Shown one piece after another: positions 9,038 to 18,078 of a DNA stretch of 64,000 nucleotides. Position 1 is the first letter of the stretch; every line of letters begins with the position of its first letter. This DNA comes from Corallincola platygyrae (GTDB lineage Bacteria; Pseudomonadota; Gammaproteobacteria; Enterobacterales; Neiellaceae). The stretch is from the NCBI RefSeq assembly GCF_039544265.1, contig NZ_BAABLI010000011.1, positions 62,001 through 126,000 on the forward strand. The letters run 5' to 3'. Made by a program: the position numbers and the translations under genes. The notes under the pieces were generated by a model, which saw only the letters and a program-made list of their open reading frames with translations, made no database searches and was not told the origin of the DNA.

Positions 9038-10435
9038 TTAATCTTTCAGCCACATTCTTGCGCTGCGAGGCGGCAGGTAGAACTTATGCCAATCGCTGCT
9101 GATATTCTCTACATTGGCGCCGTTCAACGTATCGCGGTAGTTGGTATACCACCAGAGGCCTGAATTAGCGGTGCTCACCCTGGCATCATAACCACTGCCA
9201 CACTTGTTGATGCCCACAATACCCATGTGGTCACGCTTAAACAGAATATGACAATCACTGTGACTCAAGATCTGCATGCCAGTGCCTTGAGTACCATTGT
9301 GGAATCGCAACATGCCCTGGATGTCACCACGTTTATAGAAGTCTACCCAGCGGTTGTCACCACTCTCATTGTTATCTGAATAAATCAGCGGAGTACCGCC
9401 GTCTCGACCCAGCACGTATGCATGAGCCAGGTGCTCATTAGTGCTATCCATCAGCTGGTAACGGAAGCCGTCATTAAGCGGAATATCATGCGTAATAGCG
9501 AACGTAATGGCACGAGAGCCTTCCAAAGCCTGACCGTAAGCGCCAGGGTCAACCAACTGATTCATGCTGCCGCCGAAGTTGAGCGCGCCGCGGATGGAAG
9601 CAAACAGCGGGAAGTCATAGGCTGCGTGATCGGTGTAGTAAAGATAGGGTCCCAGGAAGTTGTCATAATCACCATTACCTGAACCGCCCGTGGTAATGAT
9701 CTCGCCAAATACATGCATACCTGACTTAATGTCCGAAGTGAACACCGCATTCAGATGATACATGCTCATATGTTTAGCTGCGTCGACGCGGAAGCCTTTC
9801 ACGCCCATAGATTTGAGGGCATTCAAATAGGCCTTCTGCTGAGCAACCACCCAGTTATTTGGATCCAGATCCGGTAGGCCGCGATCACCATTGCCACCAC
9901 ACAGGCGCCAATACTGAACGTTACCGGGATCGTTGTAGTTGGAGATACAACCTTCAGGATGGAAGTCGTTTGCCCCCAGAAAGTTGTCGAGCAAGTCGCC
10001 ATACACTATCTGCTGGTTGTAGTAGCCGCTATTTGCCGCATACTGGTTCAACACTTCCGTACCTGGATAGTTCAGGTCTTCACGTTTCCAAGTCTCATTC
10101 GCCATATGGTTGAAAACGATATCGGCATAGACTGAAACACCGACAGAACTCAACGCGTTGATCATCGCTTTAAAGTCCTGGGTGTTACCAAGAGGATTAT
10201 CAATAACACGATAATCCTGGGGCTGATAGCGCGCCCACCACTCATTACCTGATGATTTATAGGCAGGTGACACCAATACTTTCTTGTAGCCTAGATTGGC
10301 GATCTCTTGTGCTTTAGCCGCCACATCTGAGTACTGCCAGTTAAACGCGTGCAAGATAACCTCAGCGGAAGAAGATGCACTGAAGCAACCCAAGCCAAAC
10401 AAGGCTGACAGGGCCAACTTATTGATAGATTTCAA
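9038..10435 (-). CDS. Secreted alpha-amylase, family GH13 (copy 1)
   Basis: A 465-residue protein starting with TTG at 10435; AAGGA lies about 8 bases upstream. The signal peptide is cleaved near SSA-EV (residue about 24). All four GH13 conserved regions are present: DIVFNH, GFRVDAAKH with the nucleophile Asp, VFGEI with the acid/base Glu, and ITHD with the transition-state Asp. The TIM barrel is followed by a short C-terminal domain; there is no starch-binding module. It hydrolyses alpha-1,4 links in starch or glycogen outside the cell or in the periplasm. It is monocistronic. Copy 2 at 18079-19476 is about 86% identical by eye; most differences lie in the signal peptide and the last 80 residues. 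The GH13 subfamily was not determined. Confidence 0.93.
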   Translation of the reverse strand: MKSINKLALSALFGLGCFSASSSAEVILHAFNWQYSDVAAKAQEIANLGYKKVLVSPAYKSSGNEWWARYQPQDYRVIDNPLGNTQDFKAMINALSSVGVSVYADIVFNHMANETWKREDLNYPGTEVLNQYAANSGYYNQQIVYGDLLDNFLGANDFHPEGCISNYNDPGNVQYWRLCGGNGDRGLPDLDPNNWVVAQQKAYLNALKSMGVKGFRVDAAKHMSMYHLNAVFTSDIKSGMHVFGEIITTGGSGNGDYDNFLGPYLYYTDHAAYDFPLFASIRGALNFGGSMNQLVDPGAYGQALEGSRAITFAITHDIPLNDGFRYQLMDSTNEHLAHAYVLGRDGGTPLIYSDNNESGDNRWVDFYKRGDIQGMLRFHNGTQGTGMQILSHSDCHILFKRDHMGIVGINKCGSGYDARVSTANSGLWWYTNYRDTLNGANVENISSDWHKFYLPPRSARMWLKD

Positions 10436-10540
10436 AACACTTTTCCTTTGTTTGTGTAGTTATTAGTTTTTAGATTTATAGTCATACGCCTTTTCCCTGT
10501 GGACGCAGGGCGCACTCATTTGGTGCGCAAGGCAGCGGCG

Positions 10541-10583
10541 ATAATGCCTATTTTTTAACCGCCTGTTTTTGAAATCTGTCACA
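10541..10583 (-). promoter_or_regulatory. CRP-like site and -10 box of amylase copy 1 (class II layout)
   Basis: On the minus strand TGTGA-N6-TCAAA (10583-10568) fits the CRP half-site pattern at 9 of 10 positions. A -10-like CATTAT (10546-10541) follows after 21 bases, which puts the site centre near -41.5, the class II position. The same elements with the same spacing precede copy 2. The predicted leader is about 100 bases. The rest of 10436-10802, a gap of 367 bases, holds only the terminator at 10713-10738; no gene is seen there. Confidence 0.65.
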
Positions 10584-10712
10584 TTTATTTAACACGGTAT
10601 TTTTTAAATCAAGCACACTGTTACGGACACGAGGGAATGCCGTTTTCTATCCTTATGAGCCGATTAGAAATTTGCGTTTACATACCTCCGTCCGCCCATT
10701 TTCAGCGCCCAC

Positions 10713-10738
10713 AAAAAAACCAGCGAGTGCTGGTTTTC
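10713..10738 (-). terminator. Terminator of the kinase/HD-GYP operon
   Basis: The stem ACCAGC/GCTGGT has a 4-base loop, and on the minus strand a run of seven T residues follows. It sits about 65 bases past the HD-GYP stop codon. Confidence 0.85.
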
Positions 10739-10802
10739 AAATATCCGTTTGTTTCTGAATCAGAGCTGATAAGCCTAATTCCGCTGGTCCACCGGTTTTC
10801 GG

Positions 10803-11900
10803 CTACTCGTAATCATCGTCGGCATATTCTTTGGCGATCTCAATAAACCTGTCTTGAATCGCTTCAAAAACATCAACGACCGCCGGATCAAAGTGTTTAC
10901 CCCGCCCATCCAGAATTATTTGAGCCGCCTGCTCATGAGTGAAAGGAGGTTTGTATACCCGACGGCTAATCAGCGCATCGTAGCAATCGGCGACCGCCAT
11001 CAACCGAGCAGATACCGGGATCTGCTCTTCTGATATTCCCTGCGGATAACCACTGCCATCCCATTTTTCATGGTGGCCGTAAGCGATCTCTTTGGCGACA
11101 CAAAGAAAATCTGAGCTGCCATACTCACTCTCGGCATTCTCCAGCGCCTCTTTGCCATACTCGGCATGTTTTTTCATCTCTTCCCATTCGGCAGCATCAA
11201 GCTTGCCGGGTTTGAGAAGCACCGCATCGGGCACCCCCACTTTACCTATGTCATGGAGCGGTGCGGACTTAAACAGCAGGTCAATGTACTCCTCGTTCAG
11301 CTGCTGTTGAAATCTGGGGTGATCAACCAAGGCTTCCGCCAGAGACTTCACATAATGCTGGGTACGGCGAATATGTTTGCCGGTTTCGTTGTCACGGGTT
11401 TCCGCCAATGACGCCATGCAATAGATAGCCACGTCCTGGGTTCGCGCGATCTCCTCAGTTCGCTCCTGGACTCGCTCTTCCAGCAGAATATTCTTCGCTT
11501 TTAACGCCTGTCGGGACTTAGCCAAAGCTATATGGGTAGATACCCGGGCACGCACGATTGGCGGACTGAATGGTTTAACAATGTAGTCAGATGCACCCAG
11601 TTCAAAGCCATGCATCTCAGAATCTACATCACTTTTCACAGTGAGAAATATCACTGGAATATCTGCTAATGCTGGCGTGGCTTTGAGCTGGGCGCACACC
11701 TGGTAACCATCCATGCCTTTCATCAATACATCCAGCAGGATCAGATCAGGTCTGAAACCATCATTAATCCGCTTCATTGCCTGCTCGCCACTCTTGGCGA
11801 CAGAGACCTGATAGTGCTCTCCGAGAAGTTCAACCAACACATCTATGTAGAAGGTTTCATCATCAACAATAAGAACACGTCCCGTGGCTAACTGCTCCAT
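10803..11900 (-). CDS. Response regulator with HD-GYP c-di-GMP phosphodiesterase domain
   Basis: A 365-residue protein starting with ATG at 11900. The receiver domain (about 7-120) has the acidic pair VDDE, phospho-acceptor Asp in LLDVLM, the switch Thr in FLTVKS and the Lys in IVKPF. A coiled linker leads to an HD-GYP domain (about 150-345) with KHIRRTQ, HDIGK, HAEYG, GHHEKWDGSGYP and the late DCYDAL segment, all metal/active-site signatures. Known for the family (RpfG-type): phosphorylation-controlled hydrolysis of c-di-GMP. It lies 12 bases downstream of the hybrid kinase gene and is almost certainly co-transcribed with it, so the kinase's Hpt domain is the likely phosphodonor. Confidence 0.93.
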   Translation of the reverse strand: MEQLATGRVLIVDDETFYIDVLVELLGEHYQVSVAKSGEQAMKRINDGFRPDLILLDVLMKGMDGYQVCAQLKATPALADIPVIFLTVKSDVDSEMHGFELGASDYIVKPFSPPIVRARVSTHIALAKSRQALKAKNILLEERVQERTEEIARTQDVAIYCMASLAETRDNETGKHIRRTQHYVKSLAEALVDHPRFQQQLNEEYIDLLFKSAPLHDIGKVGVPDAVLLKPGKLDAAEWEEMKKHAEYGKEALENAESEYGSSDFLCVAKEIAYGHHEKWDGSGYPQGISEEQIPVSARLMAVADCYDALISRRVYKPPFTHEQAAQIILDGRGKHFDPAVVDVFEAIQDRFIEIAKEYADDDYE

Positions 11901-11912
11901 TTCGCTATTTCC

Positions 11913-14900
11913 TTACTCTGCATGACTCAAGGTTTCAGCAATGACATCTCTAGCTTTATCAAACTCGAACTCGTTAATAAGATCGGTGAGCTGGGCGGCG
12001 AGACGTTGGTCCAGTTGAGACTCCAACTCTTTCACCATCCCTTTGGCGCTGGGATCGCCCTCTTTCAACAAACGCATCAACGGGCCGAGCAACTCATTCA
12101 ACTGGTCGGGGGGAACGACGATTGTGGGCGATTCCTGCTCATTTAGTTCATCTTCTTGCTCAGTTGCGACCTGTTCAGCCAAGGCATCAAACAGTTGCTG
12201 ATAAGCATCTTCAAATGCCGACCATTCAGCCAAAGAGAAACTGAATGACTCGACCTGGATCCGACTCTCCAACCTCGCCCCCGCATGTTCCAACGGTTTG
12301 GCGCCAATGTTTCCTGCGACGCCCCTCAAGGTATGCACCGCTCGGTGGACCTCTTTAAGGTCACCACACTCAGCCGCTTTGCGGATATGCAGCAGTTCAT
12401 TACGATGGCGTTGGAAGAACTCACTGACCAACTTCAGATAAAGCTCAGGGTTTCCACCGACTCTTGATATGCCCCATGCGGTATCCAGCCCTTCTATCTT
12501 TATCTGCTCTGGCTTGGGTAAGGCTTCTTCATCGTTGGCCACAGGGTGGCCAACATCAAGCCACTGGCTAAGCACCTCGTATAGACGTTTTGGATCTATG
12601 GGTTTAGGGATATGTTCATTCATACCCGCAGCCAAGCACCGTTCCCGGTCGCCCTTCATCGCATGGGCGGTCATGGCCACGATGGGTAAATCAACAAAGG
12701 CGGACATTTCGCGGATCTTTTGAGTTGCGGTGAAGCCATCCATCACCGGCATCTGAACATCCATCAACACCAGCTCGAACGGTTGTTTGGCCAAACAGGC
12801 AATCGCCTCCTCACCGTTCCCTGCAACCGTAACCTGCAACCCCATCAACTGAAGAAGCTCTTCAGCCACCTGCTGATTTACCGGATGATCTTCTACCAGC
12901 AGCACCTGGCCCTTGAGCTGTGCTTCAGCCGCGTCACTCTCGACAGAAGCGGTCCCCTGCTCACCAGAAAACAAGCGCACTATGGTGTCAAACAGCAACG
13001 ATGCGTTCAGCGGTTTAATCAAGAAGCCATCCAGTTCAGCCAACTCGGCTTCCTGTGCCACATCTTCGCGTCCATAGGCGGTCACCAGAATCACCACCGG
13101 GTTATGGACCAACGGCAGATAACGGATTGCCCGGCACGCTTCAATGCCATTCATGCCCGGCATCTGCCAGTCCATCAATACTAATTGATAAGGAGTGCCA
13201 TCCGGCTCACTATTGGCGCGGTGAACCAGATCTATCGCTTCCGAGCCACTGGCAACGGTATCAACCTTAAATGAGAAGGAGGTCAGCATTTCATGCAGCA
13301 CCTGACGCGCACTGGCATTATCGTCCACCACCAATACCCGAATGCCCCGAAGATCAGGATCCACACGAAATACGCTGGAGGAGTCGGTATCTGCATCGGC
13401 TAAGGCAAGTGTCAGGTTAAAGCCAAAAATGCTGCCTTTACCCACTTCGCTGGAGGCGTGGATCTCACCACCCATCAGATCCACCAACTGTTTGCTGATG
13501 CTAAGCCCCAGGCCGGTACCACCATGTTGCCGGGTTCGACTGCCGTCTGCCTGAGTGAAGGGCAAAAACAGCTTTTGCAGCTGCTCAGACGGTATGCCTA
13601 CACCGGTATCCTTGACTGAGAATGCCAGTGTGACATGAGAGTTTGTCAGTTCCTTCTGCCTGACCTTTACAATCACTTCACCACGTTCGGTAAACTTGAT
13701 CGCATTTTGCGTTAAATTAATCAGCACCTGCTCTATGCGCAGAGGATCACCAACCAGTTTATCCGGCAAGCCAGATTCAATATCCAGCAGTACTTCAATC
13801 CCTTTTTCCGCGGCCTTGGTCGCTAACAATCCCGACAGACTGGCGAATATCTCCTGCAACTGAAATTCAGAATCCTCTATTTCCAGTTTGCCAGCTTCTA
13901 CTTTGGAGAAATCCAATATGTCATTAATAACACCCAGCAAGGTCAGTGAAGCGCGGTTTATCTTCTCGGCGTAGTCCCTCTGTTTATTATCAAGCGAGGT
14001 TTTGAACATCAGGTGGGTCATGCCAACAATGGCGTTCATTGGCGTGCGGATCTCATGGGACATGTTTGCCAAAAACTGGCTTTTAAAGCGACTTGCCTGT
14101 TCAGCCGCCAGCTTAGCCTCAGCCAGGCGCGCCCGGCTCTCCTTCAGACGATCTTTTGCATGATTAAGCTTCCGATTCCAGATCAGCACAACCACGATGA
14201 TAGGCAGTGCGATGGCACAAGTGATAATGATCGCCCGCCAGATCTGATAGTGATTGGCGTGATGCTCAAACTGCACTGAGAACCAACGGTTCTCAATCGC
14301 CTTACGTTGGTGATCAGAGAGAGAACTGATCGCTTTGTTAAGAATGGGAATAAGCTCTGGCCAATCTTTTCGTACCGCTATCGACTGAGCAAACCGATAG
14401 GGTGTGGGTGCCGCGACTTTAACATTGCGAATACCGAGTGCTTCCAGTGTCCAGGCTGAACTACCGAGAATGCCTATATAAGCATCCACTTCGCCGCCAC
14501 TCAGAGCCAACAGAGCCGCTTCACTGTTGTTAAAGGCCTTCATCTCCAGGTCAGGATATTCGGCACGCAGGATATCTTGGATCGCATACCCTTCGACAAC
14601 AGCAACTCGCTTATCCAGAAGGTCATTCATCTCGGTGACAAATCGCGTGTCATCGTGCACCAGGATCATGTATGGGTGTTCCATATAGGGTTTGGTGAAC
14701 AGCATCTTCTGGCGTCGTTCAGGGGTAGCTCCCACCGCCGCCAACATATCCAATTCACCCTGCTCAAACGCGGTCATGGTCTGTTGCCAATCGAGCGATG
14801 TCACGGGCTCAAACTCCACTTCCAGATTACGGGCCAGCAGTGCCATGATATCGGCAGATATGCCGCGATAAGCGCCATCTTCGACAAACTCGAACGGAGG

Positions 14901-16529
14901 CCAGGCATGATCAATACCCAAACGCCAAGTGCGATGCAGCTCCAACCATTGCCGCTCATTGTGGGACAACATAATGGGGTTCAGGGTGAACTGTTGTGCA
15001 TCATCACTGATCCAGCGCTTATAAATCTGTGTTCGATTAGAGACATCGATGCTATCCAGCGCTTTGTTCAGTATCCCAACCAAAGGCTGCCATTGCGGGT
15101 CCTGGTGCACAGCAAAACGTTGATGAGCAGGCTCATACTCGGGGTCACCACTAAAGGTTAAATTAGTCAGCTGCAGGCTGCGGGAAAACCAGGAGACCAC
15201 GGCTTGGTTTCCGATATACGCATCCACCTGACCAAATGAGAGCGCCTTTAATGCATCTTCTGTGGAGGGATAAACATGGACATCAATCTGGGGATGGCTA
15301 CTTCGGATCTCATCGACCAGATAAAAGCCCTGCTCCAGCGCTATTTTATGACCATGCAACGAAGTCAATGATTGGAAGGGTGCCTGATCGCTGCGGCTGA
15401 CAATCACCTTAATCGCGCTGAAATAAGGCGAGGTAAACCATAACTCCTTACTACGATCGGGCGTTTTCACGATAGTCGCGCCCGCCTTAATATTGCCCTT
15501 CTCCAGCGCCGATACCATATCGCCAAAACTACCAAAGATCCGAGGCTCAAAGGTCACACCCAGCCTCGCTTCCAGCAGTGTCAGGTACTCTTCCAGAACC
15601 CCAGTAAGTTCACCGCTGTCATCAACAAAATCCACAGGTGGCCAGCGGCCATCAACCCCCAGCGGGATAACAGGGTGAGCCTCTAACCAGGCGATCTCCA
15701 TTGCACTCAAGCGAGCACGGAATTTGTCCTGTTCAGTCGCCTGAGTTTCATGGCGCATATATTCCCAATGAAACCCACTCCACTTGGCGGAAATCGCATC
15801 CTTCTGCTTGTTATCGATCTGGACAATATGACGATCCACATACTTGAGCAGCGGCAGATTATGTTTGCTGATTGCTGCTCGGTACGGACGTCCGTATAGC
15901 GCCGGCATAATTGGCTCAAACCTGACGGTTGAGGGGTGATGCTTGAGATAAGTTGCAAGATAGAGTGGCTGGGAAACAAACAGTTCGATTTCACCTCGCG
16001 CTGCTGCTGAGAACAAGTCGCCATAACTATCGAAGGTGCGCAGATCGGCCCCCGGGTAATGGCGCTCAACCCAGTCGTGATGGAAGCTGTTGCGGGTGAC
16101 ACCAATGCTGTGATTTTCAATCGCATTGGCGGAGGGCAAATTAACCTGCGCGGTGTTGAAGTAGAGAAAATATTCACTGTGTAGGAGAGGCTTCGAGAAC
16201 ACCATCTGCCGGGCACGTTTTTCGTTTTCGAACACCCCCGCAATCAGATCGATCTGACCATCAACCAACCAGGCCTGCGTATCAGCGTTAGAGCCGCCAA
16301 CAAACTCCACCTGTGTACCGGCCACCTCGGCCCAGGTACGCCAGTAGTCGACCAGGATACCACTGGCCTCTCCATGCTCATTTTGATACTGCATTGGCGC
16401 ACTATCGATTCGATAGCCAATACGAAGTGGTGCAGCCTCACTGGCATCGACACTTAGCGGTATCCAGAGCGTAATAAGGACAGCTATTAAGCTAACAACG
16501 CAGCTCCCCAAAGCACGACGTAATTCCAT
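11913..16529 (-). CDS. Giant hybrid sensor histidine kinase with three tandem periplasmic solute-binding domains, two receivers and Hpt
   Basis: A 1538-residue BvgS/EvgS-like phosphorelay kinase starting with ATG at 16529. A signal segment (about 1-29) is followed by three SBP_bac_3 (Venus-flytrap) domains at about 34-255, 270-500 and 515-755; the second and third begin with similar D(G/H)xWPP segments. One membrane helix (about 763-785) precedes a HisKA domain with the phospho-His in SHEIRTPMN (about 824), a HATPase domain with NAIKF, receiver 1 (about 1066-1190, Asp in LMDWQMPG), receiver 2 (about 1209-1330, Asp in LMDVQMPV) and an Hpt domain with the His in VHTLRG (about 1398). BvgS has two flytraps; this has three. 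Amino acids or similar small molecules are typical ligands of such domains, but the ligand here is unknown. It is followed by the HD-GYP regulator and divergent from pilU. Confidence 0.94.
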   Translation of the reverse strand: MELRRALGSCVVSLIAVLITLWIPLSVDASEAAPLRIGYRIDSAPMQYQNEHGEASGILVDYWRTWAEVAGTQVEFVGGSNADTQAWLVDGQIDLIAGVFENEKRARQMVFSKPLLHSEYFLYFNTAQVNLPSANAIENHSIGVTRNSFHHDWVERHYPGADLRTFDSYGDLFSAAARGEIELFVSQPLYLATYLKHHPSTVRFEPIMPALYGRPYRAAISKHNLPLLKYVDRHIVQIDNKQKDAISAKWSGFHWEYMRHETQATEQDKFRARLSAMEIAWLEAHPVIPLGVDGRWPPVDFVDDSGELTGVLEEYLTLLEARLGVTFEPRIFGSFGDMVSALEKGNIKAGATIVKTPDRSKELWFTSPYFSAIKVIVSRSDQAPFQSLTSLHGHKIALEQGFYLVDEIRSSHPQIDVHVYPSTEDALKALSFGQVDAYIGNQAVVSWFSRSLQLTNLTFSGDPEYEPAHQRFAVHQDPQWQPLVGILNKALDSIDVSNRTQIYKRWISDDAQQFTLNPIMLSHNERQWLELHRTWRLGIDHAWPPFEFVEDGAYRGISADIMALLARNLEVEFEPVTSLDWQQTMTAFEQGELDMLAAVGATPERRQKMLFTKPYMEHPYMILVHDDTRFVTEMNDLLDKRVAVVEGYAIQDILRAEYPDLEMKAFNNSEAALLALSGGEVDAYIGILGSSAWTLEALGIRNVKVAAPTPYRFAQSIAVRKDWPELIPILNKAISSLSDHQRKAIENRWFSVQFEHHANHYQIWRAIIITCAIALPIIVVVLIWNRKLNHAKDRLKESRARLAEAKLAAEQASRFKSQFLANMSHEIRTPMNAIVGMTHLMFKTSLDNKQRDYAEKINRASLTLLGVINDILDFSKVEAGKLEIEDSEFQLQEIFASLSGLLATKAAEKGIEVLLDIESGLPDKLVGDPLRIEQVLINLTQNAIKFTERGEVIVKVRQKELTNSHVTLAFSVKDTGVGIPSEQLQKLFLPFTQADGSRTRQHGGTGLGLSISKQLVDLMGGEIHASSEVGKGSIFGFNLTLALADADTDSSSVFRVDPDLRGIRVLVVDDNASARQVLHEMLTSFSFKVDTVASGSEAIDLVHRANSEPDGTPYQLVLMDWQMPGMNGIEACRAIRYLPLVHNPVVILVTAYGREDVAQEAELAELDGFLIKPLNASLLFDTIVRLFSGEQGTASVESDAAEAQLKGQVLLVEDHPVNQQVAEELLQLMGLQVTVAGNGEEAIACLAKQPFELVLMDVQMPVMDGFTATQKIREMSAFVDLPIVAMTAHAMKGDRERCLAAGMNEHIPKPIDPKRLYEVLSQWLDVGHPVANDEEALPKPEQIKIEGLDTAWGISRVGGNPELYLKLVSEFFQRHRNELLHIRKAAECGDLKEVHRAVHTLRGVAGNIGAKPLEHAGARLESRIQVESFSFSLAEWSAFEDAYQQLFDALAEQVATEQEDELNEQESPTIVVPPDQLNELLGPLMRLLKEGDPSAKGMVKELESQLDQRLAAQLTDLINEFEFDKARDVIAETLSHAE

Positions 16530-16607
16530 TTGATTCCCTGTCTCTGCCGAAAACTAACCTCGCCCAAGTCACTTAACGCGCAGCAAGGTCGGTCCACAAA
16601 CCAGTTC

Positions 16608-16627
16608 CTATTGTTAGCTAACAATAG
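16608..16627. promoter_or_regulatory. Perfect 20-bp palindrome between kinase and pilU
   Basis: CTATTGTTAGCTAACAATAG is a perfect inverted repeat without spacer, placed 79 bases upstream of the kinase start. It looks like a binding site for a dimeric regulator; the regulator is not known. Confidence 0.55.
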
Positions 16628-16705
16628 CCGGAAAAAGTCGACAGATGGCAAGTTTTTTGACATTTTTTAGCCAATTCCGCCCCGGTATCGCGCCTTCCCC
16701 CGTAG

Positions 16706-16736
16706 CTGAGTATTCATAGTTTCGATGAATACTTAG
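16706..16736. promoter_or_regulatory. Second dyad (12-base arms) upstream of pilU
   Basis: CTGAGTATTCAT and ATGAATACTTAG pair at 11 of 12 positions across a 7-base loop, about 90 bases before the likely pilU start. It could be an operator or a leader stem-loop. There is no T tract, so it is not a typical terminator. Confidence 0.45.
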
Positions 16737-16826
16737 AGCGTCAGTAATCCCTTTTCGTTTCTGCTCACGACGAACCTCACCACCGTGTCTACATTAATAA
16801 GACAAAAGAACAAAAATGGAACCGAT

Positions 16827-17984
16827 ATGGATTTAATGGACATTGATGGCATGCTCAGGATCCTGGCCAAAAATGATGGCAGTGACCTTTATCTGAGTAC
16901 CGGCGCACCACCCTGTGCCAAGTTTGAAGGCGTACTGAAACCACTGGCTAAAGAGCCTATGACCACTGGCATGATTGCCAAAATCGCTGATGGCATCATG
17001 GATGAGGAGCAGCGGGAGATCTTCCATCATGAACTTGAGATGAACCTGGCGATCTCGCTCTCTAACATTGGTCGATTTCGGATTAACATCTTCAAACAGC
17101 GCAACGAAGTTTCTATTGTTGCCAGGAACATTAAAGCCGAAGTTCCCAAATTTGCTGATCTTGGCCTACCGGAAGTGCTTAAAGAAGTCATCATGATCAA
17201 GCGTGGGCTGGTGCTGTTTGTGGGTGGCACAGGCTCAGGGAAGTCGACATCCCTGGCCGCATTGATTGACCTGCGCAACTCCAGCTCCAGTGGTCATATC
17301 ATCACTATCGAAGACCCGATCGAATACGTTCATCGCCACAAGAAATGCATTATCAACCAACGCGAAGTTGGGGTAGATACCCGCAGTTTTCATGCCGCGT
17401 TGAAGAACACCCTGCGCCAGGCACCGGATGTGATCCTTATTGGTGAGATCCGCGATCGCGAGACCATGGAGCACGCGCTGGCATTTGCTGAAACCGGCCA
17501 CCTGGCGATCTCTACCCTGCACGCAAATAATGCCAATCAGGCGTTGGATCGCATCATTAACTTCTTCCCTGAAGAGCGACGCCCCCAATTGCTCAATGAC
17601 TTGGGCAATAACTTACGCGCATTTGTCTCTCAACGCCTGGTACCCACCGTAGATGGCAAGCGGTGCGCTGCTGTTGAAGTGCTGATCGGCACCCACACCA
17701 TTAAGGAGCAGATCCAGAAAGGCGACTTTTCTACGATCAAGGAGATCATGGAGAAATCAGAAACACTGGGGATGCAAACCTTTGACAGTGCACTGTTCAA
17801 GCTTGAGCGAGCAGGAAAAATTGACGAAGAAAACGCGCTCAAAAACTCCGACTCACCCAATAACCTGAGACTGAAATTCAAGCTGGCAAACAATGATACC
17901 GGTGATGGTGAAACCACTTCTTCCGGACTCACCTTGTCCATGGAAGAAGATCCCAGCGAAGAGGATGAAGAGAATCAGTTGTAA
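16827..17984 (+). CDS. pilU: Type IV pilus twitching-motility ATPase PilU
   Basis: A 385-residue PilT/PilU-family hexameric ATPase that powers pilus retraction at the inner membrane. Visible motifs are Walker A GGTGSGKST, the Asp box ITIEDPIEY, Walker B VILIGEIRD and the His box STLHANN. ATG 16827 is preferred because family members begin MDL... and TGGAA lies just upstream; an in-frame GTG at 16785 would add 14 residues without a visible ribosome-binding site. The acidic C-terminal tail (EEDPSEEDEE) and length fit PilU more than PilT. PilU usually sits directly after pilT and works with it, but here it stands alone, divergent from a phosphorelay kinase operon that ends in a c-di-GMP phosphodiesterase. 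Confidence 0.88.
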   Translation: MDLMDIDGMLRILAKNDGSDLYLSTGAPPCAKFEGVLKPLAKEPMTTGMIAKIADGIMDEEQREIFHHELEMNLAISLSNIGRFRINIFKQRNEVSIVARNIKAEVPKFADLGLPEVLKEVIMIKRGLVLFVGGTGSGKSTSLAALIDLRNSSSSGHIITIEDPIEYVHRHKKCIINQREVGVDTRSFHAALKNTLRQAPDVILIGEIRDRETMEHALAFAETGHLAISTLHANNANQALDRIINFFPEERRPQLLNDLGNNLRAFVSQRLVPTVDGKRCAAVEVLIGTHTIKEQIQKGDFSTIKEIMEKSETLGMQTFDSALFKLERAGKIDEENALKNSDSPNNLRLKFKLANNDTGDGETTSSGLTLSMEEDPSEEDEENQL

Positions 17985-18020
17985 ACAGTTCAACCCAGTT
18001 TCGTTATGCCGTTAATACAA

Positions 18021-18044
18021 AAAGGCGGACTTAAGTCCGCCTTT
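18021..18044. terminator. Bidirectional terminator between pilU and amylase copy 2
   Basis: A perfect 24-base palindrome with AAAGGCGG/CCGCCTTT ends lies between the convergent stops. A-rich sequence on the left gives a T run on the minus strand. It closely resembles the terminator of amylase copy 1, as if the terminator was copied with the gene. Confidence 0.85.
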
Positions 18045-18078
18045 ATTCACCTGATAACTATCAGTTTCTCAGCCACAT

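Noticed and set aside
10637..10846. 69-codon plus-strand frame in a gene-poor gap
   Set aside because: It crosses the terminator at 10713-10738 and the 3' end of the HD-GYP gene and has no ribosome-binding site.
14577..15161. 194-codon plus-strand frame
   Set aside because: Opposite the hybrid kinase's solute-binding domains; product has no recognisable features.
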